Below, in pieces: positions 1 to 14,300 of a stretch of DNA of 64,000 bases (position 1 is its first letter; the number at the start of each line of letters is the position of its first letter). Below the pieces are notes generated by a model. That model did no database searches and had not been told where the DNA came from. It saw nothing but the letters and a program-made list of their open reading frames with translations. The position numbers were made by a program, and so were the translations under genes. Source of the stretch: Parietaria judaica. Taxonomy: Eukaryota > Streptophyta > Magnoliopsida > Rosales > Urticaceae. The stretch is from the NCBI GenBank assembly GCA_954871525.1, contig OX940865.1, forward strand, positions 13,344,606 through 13,408,605, given 5' to 3'.

Positions 1-24
1 ATTTAACATCTTTCAATTTCACAG

Positions 25-2354
25 GAATGCCTGAAGTTCTTGAAAGAGGTTCAGTTTGGTGGATCGCACGACTTCTCGGCAAAACCGTTCCAACATGGCA
101 GTGGCATCTCCAATCTCTACGTGGACGCTACTACTATCTTCTTGAAGGTTGTTCTACTAGTAGCGTATTAGAAAGAAAAGAATGGAGCTATTTCCTTAAA
201 TGATTTATGAATGTTAATTTTTAGTGCTTAAGTGTCAACCCGTGCTGTTTGCATTGATAGGTCCTAAAAGCTCATGTTGGATTACTTAATTCTAGCCAAC
301 TTTCAGAGGAACTGGAAAGGTTGCATGCAGCGATTGTGGAATCCAATCCAAGACTTCAAAATGGTGGAACTGTAGATTCACCGGCTGATGGATATGCAGA
401 CGATATTGAAGTGGAAGCGAACTCGTATTTCCACCAAATGTTTTCTGGACAGTTGACTATTGAAAAAATGGTGCAAATGCTAGCCCAGTTTAAGGAATCT
501 TCTTTCGCTAGGTACAATAAATACGTGACATCAATTTTCACTGCATTCATGTTATTATATTTGTCTTTGAAATTGTAACTCTACTATTTGTCCATTAATC
601 TGTACTTATTAAAGATTTTACAATTGCATAGGCCATAGGAATTGGATAGATAATGATTTCATTCGTTTGCATCTCATATTTTATTTGGTGTCCTGTTTTT
701 CTTTTTTATTGCTCTTAGCCTATATATTAATATTTTCCTCTGAGGTTGGAGAATATCTCAATAATCTTAGCTAGGCTCTTAGCAGCAATATAAGTATTAT
801 GATTATGAGGTTACATTATTCAGTATTTCTTGTAATTGACATATTGTATAGGTTTTATTATAAGCCTCGTATTTTGAGCTTTTTGCTGACTTGAGTCATG
901 TCATAATACTTACACTTTCTTTCTTTTCTGCTGAATGAATGCAGGGAAAAATCAATTTTTGAGTGCATGATAGCTAATCTGTTTGAGGAGTGCAGATTCT
1001 TCCCCAAGTATCCGGAAAGGCAGCTGAAAATCGCTGCTGTTCTGTTTGGTAAGTATTGCTGCAAGATTTTTATGGTTTCTTATTATTCAGTTTTAAACGT
1101 AAAGTAAATCTTAGTTTTGTTTCATATCATTAAATCATCCTATTTAATGCTGAAGGCTCTGTTATCAAGCACCAACTCGTAACCCACCTCACACTAGGAA
1201 TTGCTCTCCGCTGTGTTCTTGATGCACTGCGCAAACCTGCAGATTCCAAAGTTTGTATAAAACTTCATCGGATTTTGTATATAAATTTCGTCGTATTCAT
1301 TATTTAAATTCTCACGTTTTCTTCTCGTGCAGATGTTTGTTTTTGGGACTAAGGCCTTGGAGCACTTTGTGGATCGTCTGATTGAATGGCCACAGTACTG
1401 CAATCATATCCTGCAGATTTCCCATTTGCGAAGTACTCACTCGGAGTTAGTTTCTTTTATAGAACAAGCTCTTGCTAGAATTTCTTCAGGTCACACTGAC
1501 TCTGAAGTAAGCACCCAGTCTTCTGCTGCTCATCACCAAGTCCCACCGGGAAATGTGGACGTAAGTTTTGGGATTTCAACTTGCGGGTTTATAGGTTGTG
1601 GAGTTGGGTTTATATTTTTATCTTTTCCCTACTTTTAAGTTGTAGGGAAATGCGGATTGAATATTTTACTTTCTAATTATTTACTCTATCACTACTTTTA
1701 AGTTGTAAGAAAGAAAATTGCTTACATGTTTTTTTACTTAAATTGACACCACTGTGGTCTTCATTACTATTTTTGTAGTTTCTCATTTGCTGCTGCCAGC
1801 TGGTGCTTTCTTTATCATACTGATTTAAAATATTGTTATTTATGATTTTTGTATGGCAATTTATCACTTAAAAGTTTTACCATGAAACTTCCATTTCTTA
1901 CCCCTCCTGCCACATGCGCACGACTCTTGTATATTATTATTTAATAATTTTTATATTGCCTCATTTTAATTGATGAAAACTTCTTTCGTGTTGGGATTAG
2001 CTGTTCATCCTTGGTTTGACATTGGCTTAAATTGGTATTGAGCCTTCTTAAATGACATTTACAAGACTAGAGCTAAATTTGTAGGCAGGGTAGAAATATG
2101 AACATTTTTTTTCTTTATGTGCGTTAAACATGTAACTAATGTATGCATTACTGCTGCAGTTAAATGGCCTTGGTACAGTACACACTGCGCAGCAAGCTTC
2201 TTCTCCATTGCAGCTTCACCAGAGACAAGAAACTTCTTTTGATGATACGAGACATAAGCCCTCAATGCCCCCTGGAAATGATTTGAAACCACCTTTATCT
2301 TCTGTTGGGCAAACTTCAGGTGTTACGATCGGAGATGCATCGGGTGGTCAGAAA
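25..2354 (+). other. NOT1 HEAT/TTP-binding-like block (exons 1-6 of window)
   Basis: Exons are 25-147, 261-511, 945-1048, 1156-1250, 1333-1560 and 2160-2354. The readable protein includes [20 protein letters not shown], then a helix-rich stretch with [20 protein letters not shown] and [19 protein letters not shown]. This is the HEAT-like region that in animal CNOT1 binds tristetraprolin-type RNA-binding proteins. The last exon is a Ser/Gln/Pro-rich linker. Confidence 0.8.
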
Positions 2355-5300
2355 GTAAGCCTTAGTTATTTTATTTGATAGATATAGATCTCAGCTTTTT
2401 TTAGAACTCCCTAAATATATGAAGGGAATTATTATTAAGTCTCGACTCGTCATATGATTCAGCACTTAACAACGAATTGCTTGTTTCTTTCAAAATCAAT
2501 AATTAATCAAGAAATAATTATTTAATCCTCTTCAAATTCAACACGGTTGATATCTCTTTCATATTTCATATGTTAGACTCCGGCATTATTTTCTGCTTCT
2601 AAGCCGAATTACTTTTTGTTTGCTTGCTGAATTCACAGTTACAAAGTGCAGTCAGTGCCCCATCAATGCTTTCTTCTTCCCCTGGTTTTGCTCGTCCTTC
2701 ACGAGCAGCTACTTCAACAAGTAATTTTTTTTTTCTCGCTATTAGTACTTTCTAGTCTTCATTCTTCTGTGGTGTACTTTGCTTATGTACCGTGTACAGG
2801 GTTTGGCTCTGCTCTGAATATCGAAACTTTAGTTGCTGCTGCTGAGAAAAGAGACACTGTTATTGAGGTACTTGTACAATGCGACCACTTATTTTTTCAA
2901 GTTCTTAAGATGTTGCCCTCAGTTTAAATAAACCGGGAACTGAGAATGGTAAAAATACCGTATATAACTAAGCTATAAATCTGGAAATGTCTGCTTTAGA
3001 TCGGGTTTGAAAAACAGTATAATACTATAAATTAACAAATAGTGTTTAAAATATAAAAAACGGGACCAGGAATTAACAGGTTCCAATTTATGAAAAATGG
3101 TCCTGGTTCCTGGTTTCAAAACCGGAACCACATATTCCCGGTTCTCGATATTTCACAAAAACATTCCCGGATTTTAGTCCGGTATATAATTTTACCCTAT
3201 TTGATAGTGTTCTTGACACTTAATATGGTCAACGGAAACGAATAATATCTTATACATTCTCTATATTTGACCTGGGATTTAAGTAAAGTTTTGTGTCTGA
3301 TGGTAGGCGCCAGCATCAGAGGTTCAAGACAAGATATCTTTCATAATTAATAATATTTCATTGAGTAATATTGATGCTAAAGCAAAGGAATTCACGGAGG
3401 TGTTCAAAGAGCAGTATTATCCTTGGTTTGCGCAATACATGGTCATGAAAAGGTTAGTCATTTTAATATTAATTTCCGATGTTAGATCAATAGTAAAATG
3501 TTGATCAATTGACCTTACGCCTGTTAATTTTATTACAGTTTAATTGTGTTGATATCAGTTAATTTGATTAAGTAATCCTTTTATCTTGTGGCAGAGCAAG
3601 TATTGAGCCCAATTTTCATGATCTGTACTTAAAGTTTCTGGAGAAGGTTAATTCAAGAAGTTTGACTAAAGAGATCGTCCAAGCTACTTATGAAAACTGC
3701 AAGGTAACATCGTTTAGATTTGTAACTGCGATTAGATTTGTTGCTTGAACGGAAAACATTAAAAACATATATACAACTTCCAGGTTTTGCTGGGATCAGA
3801 TCTAATTAAATCAAGTTCAGAAGAGCGTTCTCTATTAAAAAACTTAGGAAGCTGGCTTGGGAAGTTAACCATCGGAAGGAATCAAGTTTTAAGAGCACGC
3901 GAGATAGATCCGAAATCCTTAATTATAGAGGTATTATATTTCCTTCGTTTTTCACAGTAAAGGAAAAATTAAGTCTTCTCAATTGATCTTCTCTCTATAA
4001 GTCTGAATTAAGCCTTCTAATGTTATTATTTCGGTTTGCAGGCTTATGAGAAGGGGTTAATGATTGCCGTTATACCATTTACATCAAAGGTACAAGTTTG
4101 TTGACACTTTTTCTTAAGCATCGGTTTTGAAACACAGTGCTGTAGGTTTAACAAGCTATTACTTGCACAGATACTTGAACCGTGTTCAAGCAGTCTAGCT
4201 TATCAACCACCCAATCCATGGACTATGGGCATTCTTGGATTGCTTGCTGAGATCTATTCAATGCTAAACTTAAAGATGAACCTGAAATTTGACATCGAGG
4301 TACGTTTCTTCTTAGTCCTTTGATTATTTGTTTTGCGTATGACAGTTCTCCTTATATCATATTTATTTTACTAAAATATTGCTATTTTTCCTATCAGGTT
4401 TTATTTAAGAACCTTGGTGTGGACTTGAAGGAAATAGCTCCGACTTCTCTCCTCAGGGATCGTAGGAGAGAGATTGAGGGAAATCCTGATTTTTCAAACA
4501 AAGATGTTGGAGCATCTCAACCACAAATGGTACAACCCGAGATTAAAGCAGCTATGCTGAATCCTCTAAATCAAGTTGACTTACCGATCGAAGTCGCCCC
4601 TTCATCCAATTCTGCCGGTCACTCGCATCTACTGTCTCAGGTTGCTTTTGCTCAGTAATTTCTTTATAATTTAATTTTCTTTCTTGTAAGTATTTATCCT
4701 AATTAATCTATTGAGTTCTTGATTACTTAGTATGCTGCACCGCTCCATCTTTCATCTGGTTCGTTGATCGAGGAAGACAAACTCACAGCTTTAGGCTTGT
4801 CTGATCAGCTACCTTCTGCTCAAGGATTACTACAAGCTACTCCATCTCAGTCACCGTTTACTGTTAATCAGGTCACACTTTTTCGACCGAATTGGAAACT
4901 TATAATATAATGGCTTTTAATTCTCATATGGCTCAGTTCAGCTCTGTTTAGTTTCCTAATTTGGTTAAAATCTATAAAGACCAGATGAACTGTTTGAATT
5001 GGATAATAAGCTAATAACCTATTTTAATTTTTAGGTTAACATGTAATAATAATTTCATCAATATAACTTGATAATAATATATTTATAATATAGTAATCTT
5101 GGAATATAAATAAATAAAAAACACCCTAAAAAATGGTTTCGGTTGTTAACTACTTGTATGGTTTTGACTAAAGTCGTAGATAAGCTTTTTGGGTTAACAT
5201 TAACTGGTTTTTAATTTACCTATGGTCAGCCAAGTTAAGCTTGATAACTGAAACTTTCAAATTCAACGTCTAATTGGTTTATATATTACGACCCAAAATC

Positions 5301-8300
5301 GTTCTCGTAACGGGAATTGCCTCTTTCATGTTTGCAGATGCCAACACAGATACCAAATATTAATACTCATCTGGTCATCAACCAGAAGCTTGTTTCATTG
5401 GGCTTACACCTACATTTCCAGAGGTGTTGTCATTTATCTATTGGTTTGATTTAAATATACTAGTTAATAAGTGCAACTTCCGTGCTTAATTTGCTATTAC
5501 TTTTCAGAGTTGTTCCAATTGCCATGGATAGAGCTATCAAAGATATAGTGGGGGGAATTGTTCAGCGTAGTGTTTCTATAGCCTCGCAAACGACAAAAGA
5601 TCTTGTTTCAAAGGTCCGTCAATTTACTCCAAACTGTTATTTTGTTGCTTTACTTTCAATTATTCAGATTATTAATCTGTGTTTTTTTTACCATGCGATC
5701 GATACCAATGGAACTGTTAATCTGCCAAGATATTTTATTGATCATCATTTATATTCGATTGTCCGTAGGATTATGCCATGGAAGCGGATGAGACACGTGT
5801 ACTCAATGCAGCTCACTTGATGGTTGCAAGTCTGGCAGGAAGTCTAGCTCATGTAACATGCAAGGTATTTTTCTGAATACACCAAACTCTAAATCTTATG
5901 CAAGCATTACCATATTTTAATAATACGACCTAATGTAATTAATTGATCTATTAAGAAAGATTAATATATAAATAATAATATTACGAATATAACATTTTAT
6001 CCCTGTTGTTTTATCTCTCGGCGTTTATTCTTTCACGTAGCTGCTTCTATATCTTTCTCATGAAATGTTTGTTGTTTTATGAGCAGGAACCACTACGGAC
6101 GTCAATCTTGAGTCAGCTTCGAAACACGCTTCAGGGTCCGAATATTGCCGGTGATCTATTGGAGCAAGCTGTTCAACTTGTTACCAATGACAATCTGGAT
6201 CTCGGGTGTGCAGTGATTGAACAGGCTGCCACTGAAAAGGTTCTGCTCATAATATGTTTATAGTATCGAAATTAATATCAATTACGACTAATGCTTTTGA
6301 TTGATTTCACTTTGATTTTATCCACTCATCACTTTATTGTCTCTGTAGGCAATACAAACGATTGACGGGGAGATGACTCAACTGCTCGCTTTGAGAAGGA
6401 AACACAGGGAAGGTGTGGGATCGGCCTTTTTTGAGGCCAACATATATAGCCAAACATCGATGGGTGTTGTGCCGGAGGCTCTTCGACCTAAACCAGGCCA
6501 CTTATCAAGTACTCAGCAACGGGTTTATGAGGTGCCACACTTTCCTATTCTCTTCTTCAAATGCCAAGTTGTCCCAAAGGCTTTGTTGTTTAATCTTTTT
6601 ATATGTGAAATGTATTATTTTTAGGACTTTGTTCGGCTTCCAATGCAAAGCTCAAGCCCGACATCTGGGCCTGCTACTGCTTCAGCCGCATCTCCTAGTG
6701 CTTATGGTTCATCAACTTCGACTCCAGCCTACTCGACTTCTGGCTTTGAAACTGTTTCTCGTCCGGTGGATGAGCCACTTGATTCTAGTTCCGCTATGCA
6801 TCTCAGGTTTCTATATTTGTTCTCTTCAGTTATCCTTTTTTAGAAGCTTTTCTTTCAATCCAGGACCTGGTCCTAGAAGTAAACAAAAACTAGAAGCAAA
6901 GTGTGGAAAATATTGAAGTGCTTTCTTCTTGGATCCTTTTAGCATTGTATCGGGAATTCATTTTTTTAGAACATGGACCGATCACATCTTATAGTGAAAA
7001 TGCCCTTGTAATAATAGAATTCCAGCTCTTTAATTTGATGCTTTTAAAATATGATTTTACTAATCTGAAAAGAACTTTAGGTTATTACTTTGTTTGGTGG
7101 CAAAATGAAAGCAACAATTTTTTTTCAATTTTCAACAAGCAAATTTTTCTCTTCTCTGCTTGGTTTACGTAAGAGTTGTGTTTAATTTTTGGACTTTAAT
7201 TTAGTGTGCCTTCAATACACGTTGGTGCTGCTGATGGTCTAAGCCAACATAGTTCGGAAAGTGAACCTGTTGTCGGTTCATTTGCTTCTGAGTTGCCGCC
7301 AGTGGAGTCTGCTGATGCCATTAAGGTTAGAAATGAGCTTTGTGTCTGTCTATTTAGACTTTTTAATCTGGAGATTTTATACTGAGATGATATGTTTTTA
7401 GGAAACTGGTGCTTCTTCTCCTGTGCCTTCTCCTGCTGAGCGCCCTGGGAGTATTGTCCCGGTCCCGGAACCTTCACTTAGTACGAGGGAAGCATTGGAT
7501 AAATACCAGTTTGTTTCACAAAAGGTTGCCCTGGAATTTTCATTTATGCTCAATCCATTAATTTATTTTAAACGCCGTTTTTCTTAGGCCTGATGTCAGT
7601 TTTTAAACGCCATATATTTGCTTTTACGAAAACATGGAAGGTATTTAGCTCTTCAAACAATATGGAAATATGTGACTGAATTTTTTTTCTGCTTTTATTT
7701 ATTCTCTCTTGCATAATGTGTGAAAGCTATGGTACTACCCATCAAATTGCTAACAGCTTCTGTCATCATGTTATAAAAGCCCTTGAAATGTGACAACTGA
7801 ATTTGTTTCACAATAGGAACTACCGTTGATTTACTGCCAAACTGTATCCGACTATTCGTCATATGTTTGATGTGCTTATCGGTAAATTTCTCTCTTAACA
7901 TGATGTTTGCTTATTTCAATATCTGATTGATGCAGCTGGAAGCATTGGTACTAAATGATGCCAGAGATGTAGAGATTCAGGTGCTCTTTTGTGTGTTATA
8001 AGTTGTATATGTTTGATTCAAACTGTATTTATTTGTTGCATAACTTTTGCTTTCTATGCAATGTTTCTTTGGGTCTACCTAATATGTAATGTTTCTTTGG
8101 TTCTACCTAATTATTTTCATATAAAAAAGTATATACTTATACTATTGCAGGAGAAAGTTGCTTTTTGTGTTGCTCTTTGCATGCATGCATATATGTGTTG
8201 GCGTTTATAAGAAAGTACTAAAATCCCCGGACATTTGATTTCAGGGTGTTGTTACTGAAGTTCCGGAGATCATACTGAGATGTGTAAGTCGAGACGAGGC

Positions 8301-11300
8301 TGCATTAGCTGTGGCTCAAAAGGTCAGTACTGCTAATTTATGAAAATTTGGTCTTCCCTTGGAAATTTCTCGCCCACCGTGACACTTCCATATGATAAAA
8401 TTAAGAGATATTGCATGGGATAGCCAAATTGAAACGTTTGATTAGCCAAATAGCCAACCTTTCCTTTTTCTTTGCAAAATAGCCAAATGGCTATTTAATA
8501 AAATATTTTATACCTATAATACCCTTTTAACATATTAACGTGTATTAACGTGTATTAACGTTTATTAACGTGTATTAACTAAGTTAATTTTTCTTAAAAA
8601 TAAGAATATTTACTTGAATAATAACATATATTATACCTATAATACCCTATTAACGTGTATTAACGTGTATTAACTAAGTTAATTTGACTAAAAATAAAAA
8701 AATCGTGATTAATATTTTAACAAAAAATTTAATTTATTTTTTTCTTAAAAAAAATTTAATTTATTTTTAAACAAATTAACTTAGTTAATACACGTTAATA
8801 TAGTTAATACACGTTAATACAAGGGTAATCCGGTCTTTCGTGATTTATTAACGTGGTTAATTGGCTATTTGGCAATATTAATTAAAACATTGGCTATTTG
8901 GTTAATTAGTGTTTGAAGTTTGACTATTTAGCTATAATGCCCTAAAATTAATGTCATCAATTTATTTCTTAAAATTTATTATCTTGGTATAGGCTTTCAA
9001 GGGTTTGTATGAAAACGCTACAAATCATGTTCATGTTGGTGCTCATCTTGCAATTTTGACTGCTATTCGTGACGTTTGCAAGCTAGTTGTTAAAGAGCTC
9101 ACTAGCTGGGTATGTACTTTAAACCCACTTTCTCCATAATTATAATTTGGGTTCACCAAGTTAGTCGTAATTTTCTCCTGTTATTGTAGAATAGGGAATT
9201 TGGTTTTTTATATCTCTCATTTCTCCAAATATGCCCTATAGTTTTAAAGCAGCCAAAATGTACCCTCTTAATTGTAGTTTGACAATGCGGCCTTCTATTT
9301 TTCAGATTTTTACCTAGATTTCTTAGAAAATTTAAAACCCTAAAATTGGCATTTGGTAATATTTTGGCTTTTCGGAAATTACATGGTATGTTTTTGTCAA
9401 AAATGATACTAGAGGGTATTAAAACAAATTTCTAAGACTACAAATAAATGGGACTTGTGTATTTTTGAAATTAAAAATGGTTCATTAAAGTATAGTACAC
9501 TTTTAGGGTATATTTGAGCTGTTATTGAGATAGAGCATATTTTTGCAAAATTTGGAAATAGTGGGTTTGTAAAAGAAAATTTTCCTTTAGAAGATTCTAG
9601 CCACTAATTAAAGAATAGATGGTCAACTATCCTGGATTAATGTTGGATTATTATGATTGTAAATTTGATTATATTAGGCATGTAATATATTGTTTAATAG
9701 TAAATCATTTACCTCAGGATACGTATTAGGCTGTATTGGTATTCCTTTCCTTTCTTAGACTTCGGCTGGAATTCCTAAAAGTAAATTTAATACAGTGTAA
9801 TACGATTTCTTCACACATACTCACTTTGAAATATCTCGCAGGTGATTTATTCTGATGAAGAGCGAAAATTCAATAAAGACATCACAGTCGGTCTTATCCG
9901 TAGTGATTTGCTAAATCTCGCAGAGTATAACGTGCATATGGCAAAACTTATTGATGGAGGAAGGAATAGTACGTCAAAGATTTTATTGGAATTCTTCTTT
10001 AATCTCCATGCACATTTTCTTACTAATCGTACGTACGTGCAGAGCCTGCAATGGAGTTTTCTGTCTCTCTACTCCAAACCTTAGCAATCGAGGACACGAA
10101 AGTAATTTCAGAGCTTCACAACCTTGTTGACGCTTTAGCAAAGGTTTGTGTTAAGGTGACTGACATAATAATTGCTTAATGTTTTTCTAATATAATTATC
10201 ATTCCGGTTGCAGGTTGCTTCAAAGCCTGGTTCTTCGGAGTCGTTGCAACAGTTGCTTGAATTGATTAAGAATCCCTCTGCCAGTGCAATGGCTGCTTCT
10301 AGTATAACGGTCGGAAAGGATGACAAGGCCAGACAGCTGAGAGATAAGAAAGTTCGTAAAGATGTATTGTTGTTGCAGGTTTTTTTTAGCTGCTATATCC
10401 ATGATCTAACATTAATTTTTATATGAAACAGCCTCCTACTTTGACCAAAGAAGAGTTGACCAGTGTAGAGTCTGCCGAACCGGATCCGGCTGGTTTCCGT
10501 GAGCAGGTATCATAATTTTCAATACTACATTTAGGGGCGATTCATATTTTCAGACTTTAAACCGATTATCTGGCTGATTTCCGTCTGGTTTTACTTTTAT
10601 ATTTTCAAACTTTAAACCGATTATCTATTATAAGACCAAGTTCTAACCGATTATCATCCTTTTTTACATTTTTTGGGTTTTTGAGAACTGTAAACCGATA
10701 ATCCGGATTAAGACCAATTTTCAAGAACTAAAATAAATAATGAAAAAATCCAAAATCAAAATAACTTCTCAGTTTCTGTTCAAACTTTAAAATTTAATAA
10801 CATGTCGAAATCCAAAGTCCAATTAAAATAACATATGTTGACTTACCTTAAAGCTAATTTTTTTAAGCAAACTTAACTACTAACTAGTACCGATGTACAA
10901 ATCTGCTACAGTTAAACAAGTAATCACATGATCAAGTATTTTAAAGCATAATTATCCACCAATTAATTGTACACCTTTTGCGATGATTGACCGCGATATA
11001 GGAATTTAGATATTACTAAAATTAAAATGATAAATGCACGTTTTTAGCTTTGTCTCTGATATATTTTCTTTCTTTTCATTGGTGTACGCTTTCTAGGTCT
11101 CTATGCTGTTTGCAGAGTGGTATCGTATTTGCGAACTTCCTGGTGCAAACGATGCAGCTTGTGCAACTTACATTGCACAGTTGCATCAGAACGGATTATT
11201 AAAGGGAGATGAGATGACCGAGAGATTTTTCCGTCTTCTCACTGTCAGTTCCCAAACCCTAAAATGTTGTTATTTTTAATGGATCACCAGTATAACATAG

Positions 11301-14300
11301 TTTTTTTCTTCTTCTTTAGGAACTTTCTGTTGCTCATTGCTTATCTTCAGAAGTGATAAATTCTGGCCCATTGCAAGCAGCCCAGAGCTTATCCTTCCTT
11401 GCCATCGATATTTATTCAAAAATTGTATCTTCCATTTTGAAGGTATCTATTTTTGATATTGTGTTTCTGGGAAGATAAATAGTATTCAAATGTGTTAATT
11501 CATACTACTTCTCTATTCAGGGAACCGCCAGCACCAGTAAATCATATCTCTTGTCGAAGGTGAGAATAACTCAACTTGATCCACCCGTGTCATCGATGCC
11601 GTACTGTATATTTCGAGATCATCTGAGTTGGTAAATTACATGTTCCGCAGATTCTAACGGTGACGGTCAGGTTCATAATAAAAGATGCAGAGGAGAAGAA
11701 AACTTCTTTTAATCCGAGACCGTACTTCAGATTGTTCATCAACTGGCTTTCGGATCTTGGTGCCGCAGATTCAGTGGGGGATGGATCAAACTCCCAGGTT
11801 TGCTCTTGAATAGCCATTTGCTTTGGACTTCTGACCGATCTTATCAATTACTTAATGTTTGATTTGATTTTATGTATTTTTCTCTGCAGATTCTATTACA
11901 ATTTGGCCAAGCGTTTCATAACCTACAACCCCTCGTGGTTCCCTCATTCAGGTTAATTGTTTGTTTAAGATAGTTAATTGCTCTTAATTATATTGTAAAA
12001 TAGATCTATTTATAGTATTTTGTGTGTTTTATATTCTATTTAGCTATGCATGGCTCGAGCTAGTAAGCCACAGGAGTTTCATGCCGAGAATGCTCACAGT
12101 CACAGGAAACGGGACAAAGGGTTGGCCCCTTATCCAACGGTTGCTGGTGGACTTGTTCCAATTCATGGAGCCACATCTCAGGAACGCTGAGCTTAGCCCT
12201 TCGGTTCGGTTTTTATCCTAATCTTTATTTCGTACAAATGCTAAATCTATCAACCATTCATATTATTTTATATTGTGTTTAGATCCATTTTCTGTATATT
12301 TTTTTTTATCCCAATCTCCTAATTATAGAAATGCGAAAACACTCATTTTTTTTTCGTTTTGCATCTAGATCCATTACATAATTTTTTTTATCTTTATTTG
12401 ATACAAATGTTAAATCAACCATATATATGTATTGCATCTTAGATCTAGATTCTATGTCTTTTGTCCATTCAATTTTTCATACCAATGCTATATCAATCAT
12501 GTATTTTTTTATAACACAGACAAAAAATTGGTATATATGTTTAATATTTATATTATAACATAATGTACCTGAGTTTAATTTTTTTTTCTTTCTATGGCTG
12601 TCAGAAAGTAAAACTATATTTAATAATTGCCTTACGACCCAATTATTATTCTTGATTTATTATGGTTTTAAAACTTAGGAGACGTTATGTTTTTTATTTT
12701 CCGTCTATATCATTTCTGTATCTTTATCTTTATTTCAAGCAAATCGTTAATTAATCTTTCATATATATTTTGTTTTTTTTTTTGTTTTTTTTTTTGTCTA
12801 GATCCAATTTCTGTACAAAGGCACGCTTCGGGTTTTGCTAGTGCTTCTTCACGATTTCCCAGAGTTCTTATGTGATTATCATTTTACATTCTGCGATATT
12901 ATTCCTCCAAGCTGCATCCAAATGCGGAACATCATTCTCAGTGCCTTCCCCCGCAACATGAGGCTGCCCGATCCATCCACTCCCAATTTAAAGGTATATA
13001 TATTCATAGACATAATACATGTCCTTCTATCATACATTGAGAATCGTAATTGAGTTGCTCCTCTCCCCAGATTGATTTACTGGCAGAAATCAGCCAATCA
13101 CCCCGTATTCTCTCGGAGGTCGATTTTGCTATAAAGGCAAAGCAGATGAAAGCCGATGTGGACGAGTATCTCCAGGTATTAAATCTTCTTGCTCGTATAT
13201 TATTTTCGATTTGTTACTAAATCTACCATTTTTTATTAATTTGTTAACCTGTTACTCAAACAGTCGGGACAGAAAGGGGGACCATTTATATCGGAACTGA
13301 AACAAAAATTACTCCTCTCTCCAAGTGAAGCCGCGGTTGCCGGTATCCACTACAACGTCCCGTTGATGAACTCTCTTGTGCTATATGTTGGCATCCAGGT
13401 ACGTATTACTCTAAATTGCTTGCAATTAAGATTAATATTCAAGTGTCATCTTAAACTTTTCAACGAAAGGCTTTGGCCCTTGACCAAGTAAATTTATTTA
13501 CTATAATATGGAATGTAGTAACTTGTTGTCATGACTTTAATATGGAATATTTGCAGCATACATACACCTATTAAGTAGCATTTTGGGGTGGCATTATCTC
13601 GTCGTTGTTTATCATGGGTTATGTACCCAATGTTCCGATATATGTAGCTCGTAAGTTCCAGTTGGTATTCTAATTAATGCTTGGGAGACATTTATCATAA
13701 CATTGGGTACTTAATCGGTGATTGAAAAACAGTTATGTTGCCCCAATACACTACTTTATAGGTACTTATGTCGCAGATATCCCCTTGAGATCTATATATA
13801 ATATTTAAAATTGCATTTTCCAACTATTGCTTCCTTCATCACATGTTATTTCCTGTAGATTCGTCGTTTAGATTGTAATATGATAAATTTTCACGGTTGA
13901 TTTTAAGTTTTTGGCCAAAACATTTCTCCCTTTACTCTTTGAGCATATTATAAATATATAAATATGTATGTAAAGCTAGTTTCTTATGTAAATAAATTAT
14001 AATATATTTTAGATCTAGTCAATGTACTATATTTGCCCTCTTTATACATAACATCCAAAGTTCTTCTTCATTATTAATAAGGATGCGGCAAAAGTATGAG
14101 TTGGGTGAGACTGCATATTCTATTTGTGTTATTATGCCACTGTTTTCTTTATCATTTATGTAATTATCCCGCAAAGATCCCTTTTTATCATAACATTAAA
14201 TGTCTTCGTAACTTTGTATATAAATTTATAACAAGATTGAGATTAATGTCGCGTGTGTGACTCATATGGAGATTAATGTTGTGTTGAATTGTTCAGGCGA

